From NCBI RefSeq assembly GCF_900142955.1, contig NZ_FRCP01000018.1:1-64000 (forward strand): DNA of 64,000 nt, in the 5' to 3' direction. Shown here one piece after another: positions 9,320 through 18,948 of the stretch. The position numbers and the translations under genes were made by a program. A model generated the notes under the pieces. It ran no database searches. It saw only the letters and a list, made by a program, of their open reading frames with translations, and was not told the DNA's origin. Position 1 is the stretch's first letter; each line of letters opens with the position of its first letter. Origin of the DNA: Anaerosporobacter mobilis DSM 15930 (GTDB lineage: Bacteria; Bacillota; Clostridia; Lachnospirales; Lachnospiraceae).

Positions 9320-9948
9320 TAAAATTTGAAGTCGATGAAAATGCTTTAAAGATGATTGAACTTAAACTTGATGGTATGAGTGCAAAGGCACCAGATGTAT
9401 TAAAAAAAGCTATCAATGATACCGCTAAGAAATTAAAAAGTGATCTTAAGATTGAGGTTAAAAAGAATTATACCGCTAAGGTTGGAGGTATTAATAAAGC
9501 AATATCAATTAAAAAGGCAACTAATAAGCAGATAGTAGCGGTTGTTACAGCTACAGGAAGACCCATTCCGCTAGTACAATTTAAGAATGTAGCAGATGAT
9601 TCTGTTAGAGCAAAAGCAATCAAGAAGAATAAACTAAAACCTTTAACATTAGCAGGTGCAGATCATAACGGAAAAGACCTTAAATCTTTCGTAGCAAAAA
9701 TGAGCAATGGTCATGTCGGTATCTTTCAACGTACTCCAGGTAAGAGTATGAAAGGGAATGGAAGTAGAACGTTAAAAAATGGTAAAAAGACTAAGGGAAA
9801 AGATGCAATTAAGCAGTTTTACGGTAACTCCATTGTCAAGATGGTGGGGAATGAACATCTTGTATATCCGACTGTAGAAAGAAAAGCAAATGAATATCTA
9901 AAAGAATCTTTAAAAAAGCATATAGCAAAAGTACTGGAGGGTAACTAA
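9316..9948 (+). CDS. minor tail protein Z / tail completion protein
   Basis: The 210-aa protein starts at TTG 9316, overlapping the preceding stop, with GGAGG about 12 bases upstream. The pattern AINDTAKKLKSDL..V(N)KYTAK near residues 30-60 and the later GIFQRTPGKSM segment are those of the gpZ/HK97 gp10-like tail completion family, which caps the tail and helps it join the head. Very basic (many Lys), as usual for the family. Confidence 0.75.
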   Translation: MIKFEVDENALKMIELKLDGMSAKAPDVLKKAINDTAKKLKSDLKIEVKKNYTAKVGGINKAISIKKATNKQIVAVVTATGRPIPLVQFKNVADDSVRAKAIKKNKLKPLTLAGADHNGKDLKSFVAKMSNGHVGIFQRTPGKSMKGNGSRTLKNGKKTKGKDAIKQFYGNSIVKMVGNEHLVYPTVERKANEYLKESLKKHIAKVLEGN

Positions 9949-10457
9949 TGACATCAATTTTCTTGCAAGATGATCTAAAAGAAGAACTAGAAAAGATTTT
10001 AGGAGAAATGAGGTTAAAGGACCCAAACAAGCCAAAGGAACATACTAGTATTAAGGTATACGAGCAAGCAATACCTAAAATTAGGATAGACTATGGGAAT
10101 TGTAATGAAGAAGAGGAAGAGGAAGAGGAAGAGGACCAATCAGAAGAACCATTCCCGTATATAATCATCAAGCTTGATTCAGGTAAAATTATGAATGAAG
10201 AGGAAGCTGCAAAGGTAGAGCTACTCATTGCTACATACGATGACGATTTAAAAAACCAAGGGCATAAAGATATACTCAACATAATTAATAAAATTTATGA
10301 AAGATTTTATAAGAATCCAATGTTAGCTAACAAATATTATCGTGTGAATGATATCGATTGGGTATTACAGGACGATGATATGTACCCTTATTTCTATGGA
10401 GCGATGGGTATGGAATTTAAGGTAAGAATGTTTAAGAAGGAGGATAGGTACGCATGA
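9948..10457 (+). CDS. phage neck/tail protein with poly-Glu tract
   Basis: The 169-aa product overlaps the previous stop (TAATG). Residues about 51-62 are nine Glu plus Asp/Gln, encoded by a GAAGAGGAAGAG run at 10107-10135. Both sides are ordinary folded sequence (ending FYGAMGMEFKVRMFKKEDRY). Position suggests a tail terminator or neck protein. The simple repeat could change length by slippage in multiples of two codons. Confidence 0.65.
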   Translation: MTSIFLQDDLKEELEKILGEMRLKDPNKPKEHTSIKVYEQAIPKIRIDYGNCNEEEEEEEEEDQSEEPFPYIIIKLDSGKIMNEEEAAKVELLIATYDDDLKNQGHKDILNIINKIYERFYKNPMLANKYYRVNDIDWVLQDDDMYPYFYGAMGMEFKVRMFKKEDRYA

Positions 10458-10768
10458 CAGCAAAGAAAAATACAACAACAGAATCTAAAACGTTAGAAGA
10501 ATCTACAAGTAATGAAAAAGTATCTAAGAAACAACCAAAACAAGTTGTTTATGTAGGTCCAACGATACCAGGAGTAATTAAGACAAATACGATCTTTAAC
10601 AATGGTATTGATGAAAGAGTAGCAGAAAGAATCATGATCCAGCCAGAGCTTGGAGGACTTTTGATTGATATTAACAATCTGTCAGATGCACAAAGACAGA
10701 TAGCACTTAAAAAGGGTGCTTACTACTCTCTATATAGCAAAGTAAAAAACAGTTTAAAGGAGGAATAG
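10454..10768 (+). CDS. small phage protein before sheath, 104 aa
   Basis: It overlaps the previous gene by four bases (ATGA). The first 30 residues are Thr/Lys/Ser-rich and probably unfolded; then comes VVYVGPTIPGVIKTNTIFNN and a compact helical end. Small proteins of this kind precede the sheath gene in several clostridial myophages. The function is unknown. Confidence 0.65.
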   Translation: MTAKKNTTTESKTLEESTSNEKVSKKQPKQVVYVGPTIPGVIKTNTIFNNGIDERVAERIMIQPELGGLLIDINNLSDAQRQIALKKGAYYSLYSKVKNSLKEE

Positions 10769-10771
10769 AGT

Positions 10772-12217
10772 ATGTATCAACATGGAGTTAGAACGAAGGA
10801 AAACCCTACTAGTCTTAGTGCACCAATCGTAAGTAAGAATGGTCCACAAATTGTATTTGGTACAGCACCTATTAATTTGATTGTAGATCCATCAAGCGCA
10901 GTAAATAAATTAGTTATTGCCAATACGATGGAAGAGGCTAAGGGACAGTTAGGTTATTCTGATGATTTTGATAATTATACATTATGTCAAAGCATGAAAG
11001 CTACATTCGAAGTATTTAAAGTAGCACCTATCATATTCTGTAATGTATTAGATCCAGCAATACATAAGAAAGCCAACGAAGAAAAATCTGTACAGGTTAG
11101 CAATAACCAAGCTACATACGACGTTAAAGGTGTTTTATTAAGCACAGTTGTAGTTAAGAAAGATAGTACAGCATTAACAGTTAATATAGATTACATCTTA
11201 GAATTTGATGATAACGGATATGTTGTTATTACACTAGTAGCTGGAGGAGCAGGAGAATCAGCAACAACTCTTAAGGTAACAAGTGATAGTATTGATCCTA
11301 GCAAAGTAACTACAACGGATATTATAGGTGGATATGACTCAGAGACAGGTGTAGAAACAGGACTTGAATTAGTAAGACAAGTATATCCTAAGTTTAATCT
11401 TCCTCCTGGTTTAATTATTGCACCAGGTTGGTCTAAGAATAAGACAGTTGCAGCAGCAATGGTAGCAAAATGTACAGAGATTAATGGTGTATTCAATACA
11501 GAATGTATCATTGATTTTGATACAACAACAGTAAAAAAGTATACACAACTTGAAACAGCAAAGGAAACATTAGGTGTCGTAAGTAGCCATGCTATTCTTA
11601 CATGGCCAATGCTTAAGATTGATGATGTGAAGTATAGCTTCTCAGCTTTGCTAGCAGCTTTAATTTATTATACTGATGCAAACAACTCTGATGTACCAAA
11701 TCTATCACCTTCTAATAAATTGTTAGGTGTGTCAGCTACAGTATTAAACGATGGTACCGAAGTAATGCTAGACCAAGTACAAGCTAATGAAATTAATGCA
11801 TTAGGAATCGTTACAGCATTGAATTTTGGCGGTTGGAAAAGCTGGGGTAATAACACAGCATGTTATCCAGACATTAAAGATCCTAAGGACCGATGGATTT
11901 GTTGCAGAAGATTCTTCTCTTGGTGGGGGAATAACTTCATCATTGATTTTGCAAATAAGGTAGATGAGTTAACTAATTTCCGTTTGATTGAATCAATCGT
12001 TGATGCAGAGAACATCAAAGGTAACAGCTATACAGCACAAAATATGTGTGCAGGAGCTAAGATTCAATACTTAACAACAGACAATCCAATTGAGAACATC
12101 TTAGACGGTAAGGTTGTATTCAGACAATACTTAGCACCTTATACACCAGCAGAGGATATTCTTAATATCTTAGAATTTGACCCATCAATGATTGAATCAG
12201 CGTTAGGAGGCGAATAA
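10772..12217 (+). CDS. contractile tail sheath protein
   Basis: At 481 aa this is the subunit that contracts and drives the tail tube through the cell envelope. Conserved sheath signatures are the ...PPGLIIAPGW.. block near residue 210 and the C-terminal NLGGWKSWGN..CYPDIKDPKDRWICCRR-like segment followed by VDELTNFRLIESIVD. AGGAGG precedes the ATG. Its presence shows that the phage is contractile-tailed (myovirus-type). Confidence 0.92.
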   Translation: MYQHGVRTKENPTSLSAPIVSKNGPQIVFGTAPINLIVDPSSAVNKLVIANTMEEAKGQLGYSDDFDNYTLCQSMKATFEVFKVAPIIFCNVLDPAIHKKANEEKSVQVSNNQATYDVKGVLLSTVVVKKDSTALTVNIDYILEFDDNGYVVITLVAGGAGESATTLKVTSDSIDPSKVTTTDIIGGYDSETGVETGLELVRQVYPKFNLPPGLIIAPGWSKNKTVAAAMVAKCTEINGVFNTECIIDFDTTTVKKYTQLETAKETLGVVSSHAILTWPMLKIDDVKYSFSALLAALIYYTDANNSDVPNLSPSNKLLGVSATVLNDGTEVMLDQVQANEINALGIVTALNFGGWKSWGNNTACYPDIKDPKDRWICCRRFFSWWGNNFIIDFANKVDELTNFRLIESIVDAENIKGNSYTAQNMCAGAKIQYLTTDNPIENILDGKVVFRQYLAPYTPAEDILNILEFDPSMIESALGGE

Positions 12218-12219
12218 AG

Positions 12220-12744
12220 ATGGATAAGAACAAAATACCAGAGGTTATTAATAATTTTAACGTCTATAAACAAGGTAATCAATTCGTAGGTATTTCTGGA
12301 GAAGTAACACTACCAGATCTTGAATCAATTACAGCTACTATTGAAGGTGCTGGAGTACTTGGACAGTATGAAACAGCAATTATCGGTATGTTCTCAAGTA
12401 TGAAGATGGAAATTCCTTTCCGTATGCTTGAAGATGATGTATTTAGTGTGATGGATCCAACAGAGCTATTGGATCTAACATTAAGAGCATCACAGCAATA
12501 TACAGCTAGAGATACATCAGCACTTGACTACATGGGTATGAGAGTAGTTGTAAGAGGTAAGAACGTATCATCTAAGTTTGGTAAGTTGAAAAAAGGCGAG
12601 CAGATGGACCCATCAGTTACAGTTGAAATACTTTATATCTTAATCGAGATTGATGGGGAAACAAAACTTGAACTTGATAAGCTCAACAGTAAATACATTG
12701 TTAATGGTAAAGATGTATTACAAAAAGTAAGAAATCAATGCTAG
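12220..12744 (+). CDS. major tail tube protein
   Basis: The 174-aa protein follows the sheath by 2 bases, the standard sheath-tube pair. Typical tube features are the opening INNFNVYKQGNQFVGISGEVTLPDL and the middle DYMGMRVVVRGK..FGKLKKGEQMDPSVTVE, which match the P2 FII-like fold. It polymerises into the inner tube that carries DNA. Confidence 0.9.
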   Translation: MDKNKIPEVINNFNVYKQGNQFVGISGEVTLPDLESITATIEGAGVLGQYETAIIGMFSSMKMEIPFRMLEDDVFSVMDPTELLDLTLRASQQYTARDTSALDYMGMRVVVRGKNVSSKFGKLKKGEQMDPSVTVEILYILIEIDGETKLELDKLNSKYIVNGKDVLQKVRNQC

Positions 12745-12758
12745 GGAGGGCATAAGAC

Positions 12759-13115
12759 ATGAAAAAAGATTTAGAGATTACAGAAAATACACAGGTTGAA
12801 TCAGTAGAAGCTGAATTAGTAGATGATAACATGGTAATGGAATTAAGAAGACCTTATACGTTTGAAGGTAAAGAGTATAAAGAAATTGATTTATCTGGTC
12901 TTGATAACTTAACAGGTAAAGATATGATTGCAGCTCAAAAAGTACTTGATCGTAACGGTTCGTTCAGTTTTCTACCTGAAATGAGTTTGCAATATGCATG
13001 TGTACTTGCATCAAGAGCAAGTAAAATGCCAATTGAGTTTTTTGAAGGATTACACCCAAGAGAGGCATTAAGATTGAAAAACAAAGTAACGGGTTTTTTG
13101 TACGGTCAGGAATAA
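12759..13115 (+). CDS. tail assembly chaperone, short form
   Basis: The 118-aa product matches the small E/gp41-like tail chaperones: LRRPYTFEGKEYKEIDLSGLDNLTGKDM and a helical FEGLHPREALRLKNKVTGF end. These coat the tape measure protein during tail building. GGGAGGGC precedes the ATG. The codons near the end contain a -1 slippery run (see the long form). Confidence 0.85.
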   Translation: MKKDLEITENTQVESVEAELVDDNMVMELRRPYTFEGKEYKEIDLSGLDNLTGKDMIAAQKVLDRNGSFSFLPEMSLQYACVLASRASKMPIEFFEGLHPREALRLKNKVTGFLYGQE

Positions 13116-13267
13116 ATGGTGATACAGGAAACCAAATTAGAAAATTAGTTATAAAGTTAACCAGGTTAACTATGACAAGTTTAGATTTTTATCTAGACTT
13201 GTCATTATATGAATTAAATAAAACGTGTGAGGAGGTGATTTCACAATATGGCAAGCAAAGAAAATGA
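12759..13267 (+). CDS. tail assembly chaperone, -1 frameshift form
   Basis: At ACG GGT TTT TTG (13089-13100) ribosomes can slip back one base on G-GGT-TTT. The -1 frame is then open for 56 codons until TGA at 13265-13267, which overlaps the start of the tape measure gene. The fusion would be 169 aa. The extension contains TSLDFYLDLSLYELNKTCEEV, the helix expected for the GT-type extension of tail chaperones in lambda, P2 and Mu-like phages. The open frame fills an otherwise empty 130-base gap. Frameshifting is inferred from position, open frame and slippery site. Confidence 0.75.
13091..13100 (+). promoter_or_regulatory. programmed -1 ribosomal frameshift site
   Basis: GGGTTTTTTG fits X-XXY-YYZ twice: G-GGT-TTT (13091-13097) and T-TTT-TTG (13094-13100), both in the right phase. 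A hairpin (GACAAGT..ACTTGTC) lies about 75 bases downstream, farther than a usual stimulator. Confidence 0.7.
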
Positions 13268-16200
13268 GTTAGCGATTAAAATAGCTGGTAAAATCGAAAA
13301 ATCCTTTTACAACAGTACTAAGTTAACTAAAAAAGAACTTGATAATATGGTGAAACACTCGAACACAGTATCGAAAGGCTTTAGACAGCAATTCAATGAG
13401 GGATTTGACCAAGTCAGTGCTGGATTCGATAGCATGAGCAAAAAGGCAAAGGTAGTCTTTAATGCAGTAGGTAAGGCAGCTAAACTAGCAGGAATAGCAG
13501 TAGCAGCAGTAACAGGAGCGTCTATCATGGTTGGTGCTAGCTTTGAAGAACAAATGTCAACTGTAAAGTCGATATCAGGAGCAACAGGTACAGAATTTAA
13601 AGCATTAACAGATAAAGCACAAGAGATGGGACAAAAGACTAAATTCAGCGCAACAGAAGCAGGACAAGCAATGGAATATATGGGTATGGCAGGCTGGAAA
13701 GCTTCAGATATGATCGATGGTGTTGGAGGTATCATGAATCTAGCAGCCGCTTCGGGTGAAGATTTAGCCATGGTTTCGGATATTGTTACCGATTCACTCA
13801 CTGCATTCGGATTAAAAGCTAAAGATTCTGCTCATTTTGCTGATATATTAGCATCAGCAGCAACAAATTCTAATACTAACGTTGAGATGATGGGAGAAAC
13901 ATTTAAATATGCTGCACCAGTCGCAGGTGCATTAGGATATTCAGCAGAAGATACAGCTGTTGCAATTGGACTTATGGCTAATTCGGGTATTAAGGCAAGT
14001 CAGGCAGGTACATCATTAAGAAAAATTTTTACTGCGACAACAAGTGGTATTGAGGTTGCTGGTAAAGCATTTGCAGAAGCAGGAAAACAGACAGGTAAAT
14101 TCCATGTAGAGACTGTTAATGCAGATGGAAGCATGAGAGAGTTAAACGAAATAATAGTTGACTTAAGAATAGCATTTTCAGAGTTAACAGAGAGTGAAAA
14201 AGCGCAAGAAGCAGAGGCTATAGCGGGTAAAACAGCAATGAGTGGATTGCTTGCCATAGTTAATGCCTCAGATAGTGATTATCAAAAGCTTACAGAATCA
14301 ATCAATAATTGTACAGGAGCAGCCGAAGAGATGGCAGCAATACGGCTTGATAACTTAAAAGGTGATGCAGAGTTATTAACAAGTAATCTTGAATCAATGG
14401 GAATTGAGATCTATAAAGGACTAAATGAGCCATTACGTGAAGTTACTCAGAGCGCATCGGGTTTTATTGAAAAAATGACAACAAATATGCAACGAACAAA
14501 CGTCGTTTCTGAGTTATCAAATTCTTTTGTGGCCAAATTACCAACAGCAAAAAGATATCTTAAAGAATTCAAAACAGAGTTCTTTGACTTTGCAGATCCA
14601 TTCATGGATTTTGGTAAATGGTTAATCAAAAACCCTAACGTTGTTATATCAACATTAGCTGGTATTGGTTCAGTTATTGCTACTTATAAAGTTGCTAAAG
14701 GTGTTAAGTCAGTAGCTACATCATTCGCATCATTAGCAGGTATATTAACAAATCCATTTGCAGCATCAATTACAGCAGTAGGACTTGCTATAGGCGGAAC
14801 GGTAGGTATTGCGACATACATTAAGAATCTTAATAATGAGTTAAAGAAAGAGAATCTAGCAGAACACTTTGGATCAATTTCGTTATCGATGGAAGATTTA
14901 CAAGAGGCAGCAGCACATATCATAAACACAGGTGTACTTAGCAAGATGCAGGAGACACTAAGTGAATTTGATAAGAAAGATACATACTTTAACTCTATGA
15001 ATGATGCAATTGCGGAGATCAATAAAGCAAATTGGAAAGTATCAATCGGTATGGAACTAACTGATGCAGAAAAAGAAAGTTATTTAGCTAATGTAACACA
15101 GTTCATTAGTGATACACAAAATACGCTTCTACAAGACCAATATTCTATGAAATTAGCAATGGATATCTATACACAGGATAATGCTGAGGGAGACAAAGTG
15201 AAAACAGCAATGAATGGATATTATTCTAAGCTAATAAATACTGTTCAAGAAGAAGGAAAAAAATTAGCAAAATATTCGGCAACAGCATTTGAAGATGGAA
15301 TGTTAGATATAGACGAAGCTTCGGTAATCTCGGATTATATGCAAAAAATGGCTGATGTCACTAGTCAATTATCAAAGGCGCAATTTGATGCAAAGTTATC
15401 AGCAATACAATTAAATTACAGTGGAGATCTTACCGCAGAAAGTTTTCAGAATTTACAATCAGAAATAGCTAGTCAGGTAGAAGAAATGAAAAAAGTTGCA
15501 CTTGAAACTTATACATCAACGACAACTAGTTATTTTAATGCGTTTAATGCAGGAGATATGAGCAAGGATTTATTAGATTCAGCAATAAGTCAAGCAAAAG
15601 AACAGTATCTTAATGATTTGAAAGATATAGAACTAAAGGCTACTGACTTTCAAACGGATACTATTGTACAACAATATGGTGAAGAGTTATCGGGTAAAAT
15701 ACCAGAGTTCCAAAAGCTTGTTGAAGATACAATGAATAGCGCACTTGAACGTGCTGAATTAACAGGTGAATCACTCGATGTTGCTTGGGACACGATTATA
15801 ACAGATAGTTTGATGGCAGACTATGACGGTTTAGATAAATCGACACAAGCTGCAATATCGCAGCTATTCAATTTAATGAAGCCATCTGTAGAAAGTCTTG
15901 AGGCATTGAAGAATCAATACAGAGATGCAGGATTAGCTATACCAGATGAAATTAATAAAGCCTTATCAGATAGTACAATTCTCGGTGCTATTTCTAAGAA
16001 TGAAGAAGGATTATGGGGATATATCGCAACTCAGGCAACAAAAAATCCAGAATATGCAAGAGTTATTACAACAATGCAACAAGGTGGAAGTGAAATACCT
16101 AAGAGTGTTGCTGATGCGGTTGAAAATAGTACTTATTTAACTACTAATGCGGTTAATGAGTTATATAAATCAGTTCAAAAGAATGCAAGCAGTATATTTA

Positions 16201-16730
16201 GTAAAGGAATTAATGTAAATTTACCATTGCAAATAAATGCAAATGTTACTGGTAATACACAGAATACTAATAATTCCAAATACGGAGACAAAGTATATGC
16301 AAATGCAAAAGGTAGCATTGTAATGAATCCGATACTTACCACTTTTGCAGAAGACGGTCCAGAGGCGGCTATTCCTCTTGATGGTTCACAAAATGCAATT
16401 AACCTATGGCAGACAGCTGGAAAAATGTTGGGTGTTTATGACGATAAGGTAAGTGCTTATTCGTTAGCTAATCAAAAATTAAACTCAAAGGATACATTTG
16501 GAGATTTATCTAATAACGTTGATCATGTTGCGAATGAAGAATCTAATTACAACAATAGCAATCAGATATTATATAGTCCTAATATGAACTTTAATTTCAA
16601 TGGTGGAGCACCAAGTAAGGAAGATATTATAGCGGCTACACGTCAATCAGAACAAGATTTTGAGGAAAAGATGGATAGATACTTTGCTCAAAAGTCAAGA
16701 AAAGGTTTTAAGGACTTTTCTTTCAGTTAG
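13248..16730 (+). CDS. tail tape measure protein (TP901 family)
   Basis: At 1160 aa it sets tail length and may help DNA entry. The TP901 core spans about residues 85-290 (GASFEEQMSTVKSISGATG.., FSATEAGQAMEYMGMAGW, GYSAEDTAVAIGLMANSGI). A hydrophobic membrane-like stretch lies near residues 465-520, and the rest is coiled coil. The C-terminal part has FAEDGPEAAIPL, usual in tape measure ends. GGAGG is 12 bases before the ATG. It is the longest gene of the tail block, right after the frameshifted chaperone. Confidence 0.93.
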   Translation: MASKENELAIKIAGKIEKSFYNSTKLTKKELDNMVKHSNTVSKGFRQQFNEGFDQVSAGFDSMSKKAKVVFNAVGKAAKLAGIAVAAVTGASIMVGASFEEQMSTVKSISGATGTEFKALTDKAQEMGQKTKFSATEAGQAMEYMGMAGWKASDMIDGVGGIMNLAAASGEDLAMVSDIVTDSLTAFGLKAKDSAHFADILASAATNSNTNVEMMGETFKYAAPVAGALGYSAEDTAVAIGLMANSGIKASQAGTSLRKIFTATTSGIEVAGKAFAEAGKQTGKFHVETVNADGSMRELNEIIVDLRIAFSELTESEKAQEAEAIAGKTAMSGLLAIVNASDSDYQKLTESINNCTGAAEEMAAIRLDNLKGDAELLTSNLESMGIEIYKGLNEPLREVTQSASGFIEKMTTNMQRTNVVSELSNSFVAKLPTAKRYLKEFKTEFFDFADPFMDFGKWLIKNPNVVISTLAGIGSVIATYKVAKGVKSVATSFASLAGILTNPFAASITAVGLAIGGTVGIATYIKNLNNELKKENLAEHFGSISLSMEDLQEAAAHIINTGVLSKMQETLSEFDKKDTYFNSMNDAIAEINKANWKVSIGMELTDAEKESYLANVTQFISDTQNTLLQDQYSMKLAMDIYTQDNAEGDKVKTAMNGYYSKLINTVQEEGKKLAKYSATAFEDGMLDIDEASVISDYMQKMADVTSQLSKAQFDAKLSAIQLNYSGDLTAESFQNLQSEIASQVEEMKKVALETYTSTTTSYFNAFNAGDMSKDLLDSAISQAKEQYLNDLKDIELKATDFQTDTIVQQYGEELSGKIPEFQKLVEDTMNSALERAELTGESLDVAWDTIITDSLMADYDGLDKSTQAAISQLFNLMKPSVESLEALKNQYRDAGLAIPDEINKALSDSTILGAISKNEEGLWGYIATQATKNPEYARVITTMQQGGSEIPKSVADAVENSTYLTTNAVNELYKSVQKNASSIFSKGINVNLPLQINANVTGNTQNTNNSKYGDKVYANAKGSIVMNPILTTFAEDGPEAAIPLDGSQNAINLWQTAGKMLGVYDDKVSAYSLANQKLNSKDTFGDLSNNVDHVANEESNYNNSNQILYSPNMNFNFNGGAPSKEDIIAATRQSEQDFEEKMDRYFAQKSRKGFKDFSFS

Positions 16731-16738
16731 GAGGAAAT

Positions 16739-16930
16739 ATGTATAAGACAGTACAAGGAGATACATGGGATCTAATAGCTAAAAAGGTTTATGATAATGA
16801 AATGTTAGCAGGGTTCCTTATGCAAACAAATTATAAGTATATTGACATAGTTGTTTTCTCAGCTGGTACCGAATTGAATACTCCTGAACATGAAGAAAAG
16901 GAAGACGACTTGCCAGAGTGGAGGGATTAA
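16739..16930 (+). CDS. tail protein X (gpX, LysM-like)
   Basis: The 63-aa product has the gpX/LysM pattern (YKTVQGDTWDLIAKKVYDNEMLAGFLMQ). In P2-like phages gpX is a small baseplate/tube protein that binds the peptidoglycan or hub. AGGAGG precedes the ATG. It is followed directly by the hub gene, as in other contractile systems. Confidence 0.85.
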   Translation: MYKTVQGDTWDLIAKKVYDNEMLAGFLMQTNYKYIDIVVFSAGTELNTPEHEEKEDDLPEWRD

Positions 16931-16931
16931 T

Positions 16932-18161
16932 ATGCAGGGTAGAAAAGCATCGGTAATCATAACGTACAATGGTAAGAATGCATCTACAAAACTGAATGAG
17001 TACTTACAGTCATTTACCTATACCGATGTTGCATCAGGAGAAAGTGACAGTATAGACATTGTACTAAGCAATATAGACAAGAAATGGCTGGGTTCTTGGT
17101 TCCCAGCCAAAGGAGATAAACTAACAGTATCTACTAAGCTTACAAATTGGTCAAAGACAGGAGATAAGAAATTTAAGTGTGGTGATTTTACATTAGATGA
17201 ATTCTCTTTATCGGGGAGACCGCTTGAAGCAAATATTGGAGCATTAGCATTACCGGTCAAAGAAAGCTTTAAAACTACAGATCGTAACAAGACTTATAAG
17301 AAAGTAACAATTGAAGAGATAGCGAAAGAGATAGCCAAGAGGGCAAATGTAAAGCTTGTATATGATGCAGCACGTATTGATATTGAAACGATAGAACAGT
17401 CAGAGAATGATTGCGACTTTCTATTTGATCTATGCGAGAAGTATGGACTAGGAATGAAGGTATATTCATCAAAGATTATAATATTCGATGAAGCAGCATA
17501 TGAGAAAAAACGATCTGTAGTTACTATTGATGAATCTGATATGAAAAGCTGGAGCTATGATACGACTACAAATAAGACTTATACAGCTGCTAAGATATCT
17601 TACACAAATCCTAAGACTAAGAAAGATGTGTCAATCACAGTAGGCGAAGGAAAGCATGTATTAAAGATAAGTGAAAAGGCAGACAGTAAAGCTGATGCAG
17701 AGAAGATAGCAAAAGCGAAGATTAATAATGCTAATAAGAAAATGACAACAATGCGAATCGTAATTATGGCAAATCCCAAAATTGTAGCAACATCAAATGT
17801 GACTATTACAGGACTTGGAAAACTGAATGGTAAGTATGCAGTAGATAAAGTAGTTCATTCTATCGGAAGTGGCTATACCATGACACTTACTCTCAGACTT
17901 ATACAAAATAGGATAGGTGAAAAGACAAATAAAGTATATGCAAGTGGTAAGAATGCGAATTACATAGTAAAACAAGGTGATACGTTATGGGCAATTAGCA
18001 AAACGTTCTATGGTGCTTCAACCAAGTGGAAAAATATTTATGATGCTAATAAAGAAGTAATCGAAAATGCAGCTAAGAAACATGGTAAAGCAAATTCTAG
18101 CAATGGTAATTGGTTATGGCCAGGCATGGAACTTGTTATACCCAATGTGGAGGAGAGCTAA
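16932..18161 (+). CDS. baseplate hub protein gpD with C-terminal LysM
   Basis: From ATG 16932 (GGAGGG before it) the protein has 409 aa; a longer in-frame reading into gpX is unlikely. The first 340 residues are the late control D/hub fold that closes the tube (..SGESDSIDIVLSNIDKKWL.., CDFLFDLCEKYGLGMKVY). Residues about 345-405 are a LysM domain (YIVKQGDTLWAISKTFYGA..NWLWPGMELVIP), which should bind cell-wall glycan. It resembles phi-CTX/Bacillus XkdQ-type hubs. Confidence 0.87.
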   Translation: MQGRKASVIITYNGKNASTKLNEYLQSFTYTDVASGESDSIDIVLSNIDKKWLGSWFPAKGDKLTVSTKLTNWSKTGDKKFKCGDFTLDEFSLSGRPLEANIGALALPVKESFKTTDRNKTYKKVTIEEIAKEIAKRANVKLVYDAARIDIETIEQSENDCDFLFDLCEKYGLGMKVYSSKIIIFDEAAYEKKRSVVTIDESDMKSWSYDTTTNKTYTAAKISYTNPKTKKDVSITVGEGKHVLKISEKADSKADAEKIAKAKINNANKKMTTMRIVIMANPKIVATSNVTITGLGKLNGKYAVDKVVHSIGSGYTMTLTLRLIQNRIGEKTNKVYASGKNANYIVKQGDTLWAISKTFYGASTKWKNIYDANKEVIENAAKKHGKANSSNGNWLWPGMELVIPNVEES

Positions 18162-18541
18162 TGAAAGACATTATTAGAACTGGAGAAGTATCTAGCATAG
18201 ATTTTGAAAACGGAATGATTAAAGTAACATATCCTGATCGTGATAATGATGTTACAGATTCTATTCCTTATCTATCGCTAAATGGCGAATATAAAATGCC
18301 AAACATAGGCGATATGGTAGTTGTATTGCATCTCTCAAATGGAAGCTCATTTGGAATTGCATTAGGAACGTTTTGGAGTTACGGGAATAAGCCTTTTAAG
18401 ACTGGAAAAGGTCTGTATAGGAAAGAGTTAAGCAATACACAAAATGAGGCTTATTTAGAGTATGACAGCTCTACAAAGACGTTAATTATTAAAGCTGATA
18501 ATGTAGTATTTCAATCCAACAAAGGGACTACAAGCTTGTAG
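18161..18541 (+). CDS. baseplate spike protein gpV
   Basis: The 126-aa protein shares one base with the previous stop and follows AGGAGAG. It starts with an OB-fold (GEVSSIDFENGMIKVTYPDRDND..IPYLS) and ends in a beta-helix-like segment (YDSSTKTLIIKADNVVFQ), the organisation of phage baseplate assembly V/spike proteins. It forms the trimeric tip that pierces the envelope. Confidence 0.83.
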   Translation: MKDIIRTGEVSSIDFENGMIKVTYPDRDNDVTDSIPYLSLNGEYKMPNIGDMVVVLHLSNGSSFGIALGTFWSYGNKPFKTGKGLYRKELSNTQNEAYLEYDSSTKTLIIKADNVVFQSNKGTTSL

Positions 18542-18549
18542 GAGGTATT

Positions 18550-18948
18550 ATGGCGAAAGTAGGAAGCTTTGGAAAAGTAATAGTTTTTAAAACGAATGAC
18601 AAAAGTATATTGACATTTAACGAGTTCAAACAAACTGTATCAGCTAGATGGGCTAAACATGAACGAATAGGAAAAAAGCCTAAGAGCGAATTCTTAGGTG
18701 CTGATCTGAGAGAAGTATCTTTTCAAATAGAACTTAATGCTTTGTTAGGTGTTAAACCTAGAAAGCAGTTAGAAAAGATTGAAAAAGCAATTGAAAGTGG
18801 TACGGTTGAAAACCTTGTGATTGGTGGTAAAAAAATAGGAAAAAACAAGTGGAAGATAATAAACATGAGCGAATCATGGAACTATATCATGTCTAAAGGT
18901 GAATTAGTACAAGCAAGTGGACAGATCACGATGGAGGAATACGTATGA
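18550..18948 (+). CDS. tail protein gpU (tube terminator-like)
   Basis: The 132-aa protein matches the P2 gpU pattern: MAKVGSFGKVIVFKTND at the start, RWAKHERIGKKPKSEFLGADLREVSFQIELN in the middle, and MSESWNYIMSKGELVQASGQI at the end. gpU proteins regulate tail assembly. AGGAGG precedes the ATG, and its end overlaps the gp25 gene by four bases. Confidence 0.83.
   Translation: MAKVGSFGKVIVFKTNDKSILTFNEFKQTVSARWAKHERIGKKPKSEFLGADLREVSFQIELNALLGVKPRKQLEKIEKAIESGTVENLVIGGKKIGKNKWKIINMSESWNYIMSKGELVQASGQITMEEYV

Noticed and set aside
13307..13801. Long minus-strand frame (164 codons) inside the tape measure gene, and similar ones in sheath and toxin genes
   Set aside because: These are mirror frames caused by Ala/Gly/Thr-rich coding sequence; none has a start signal or its own context.
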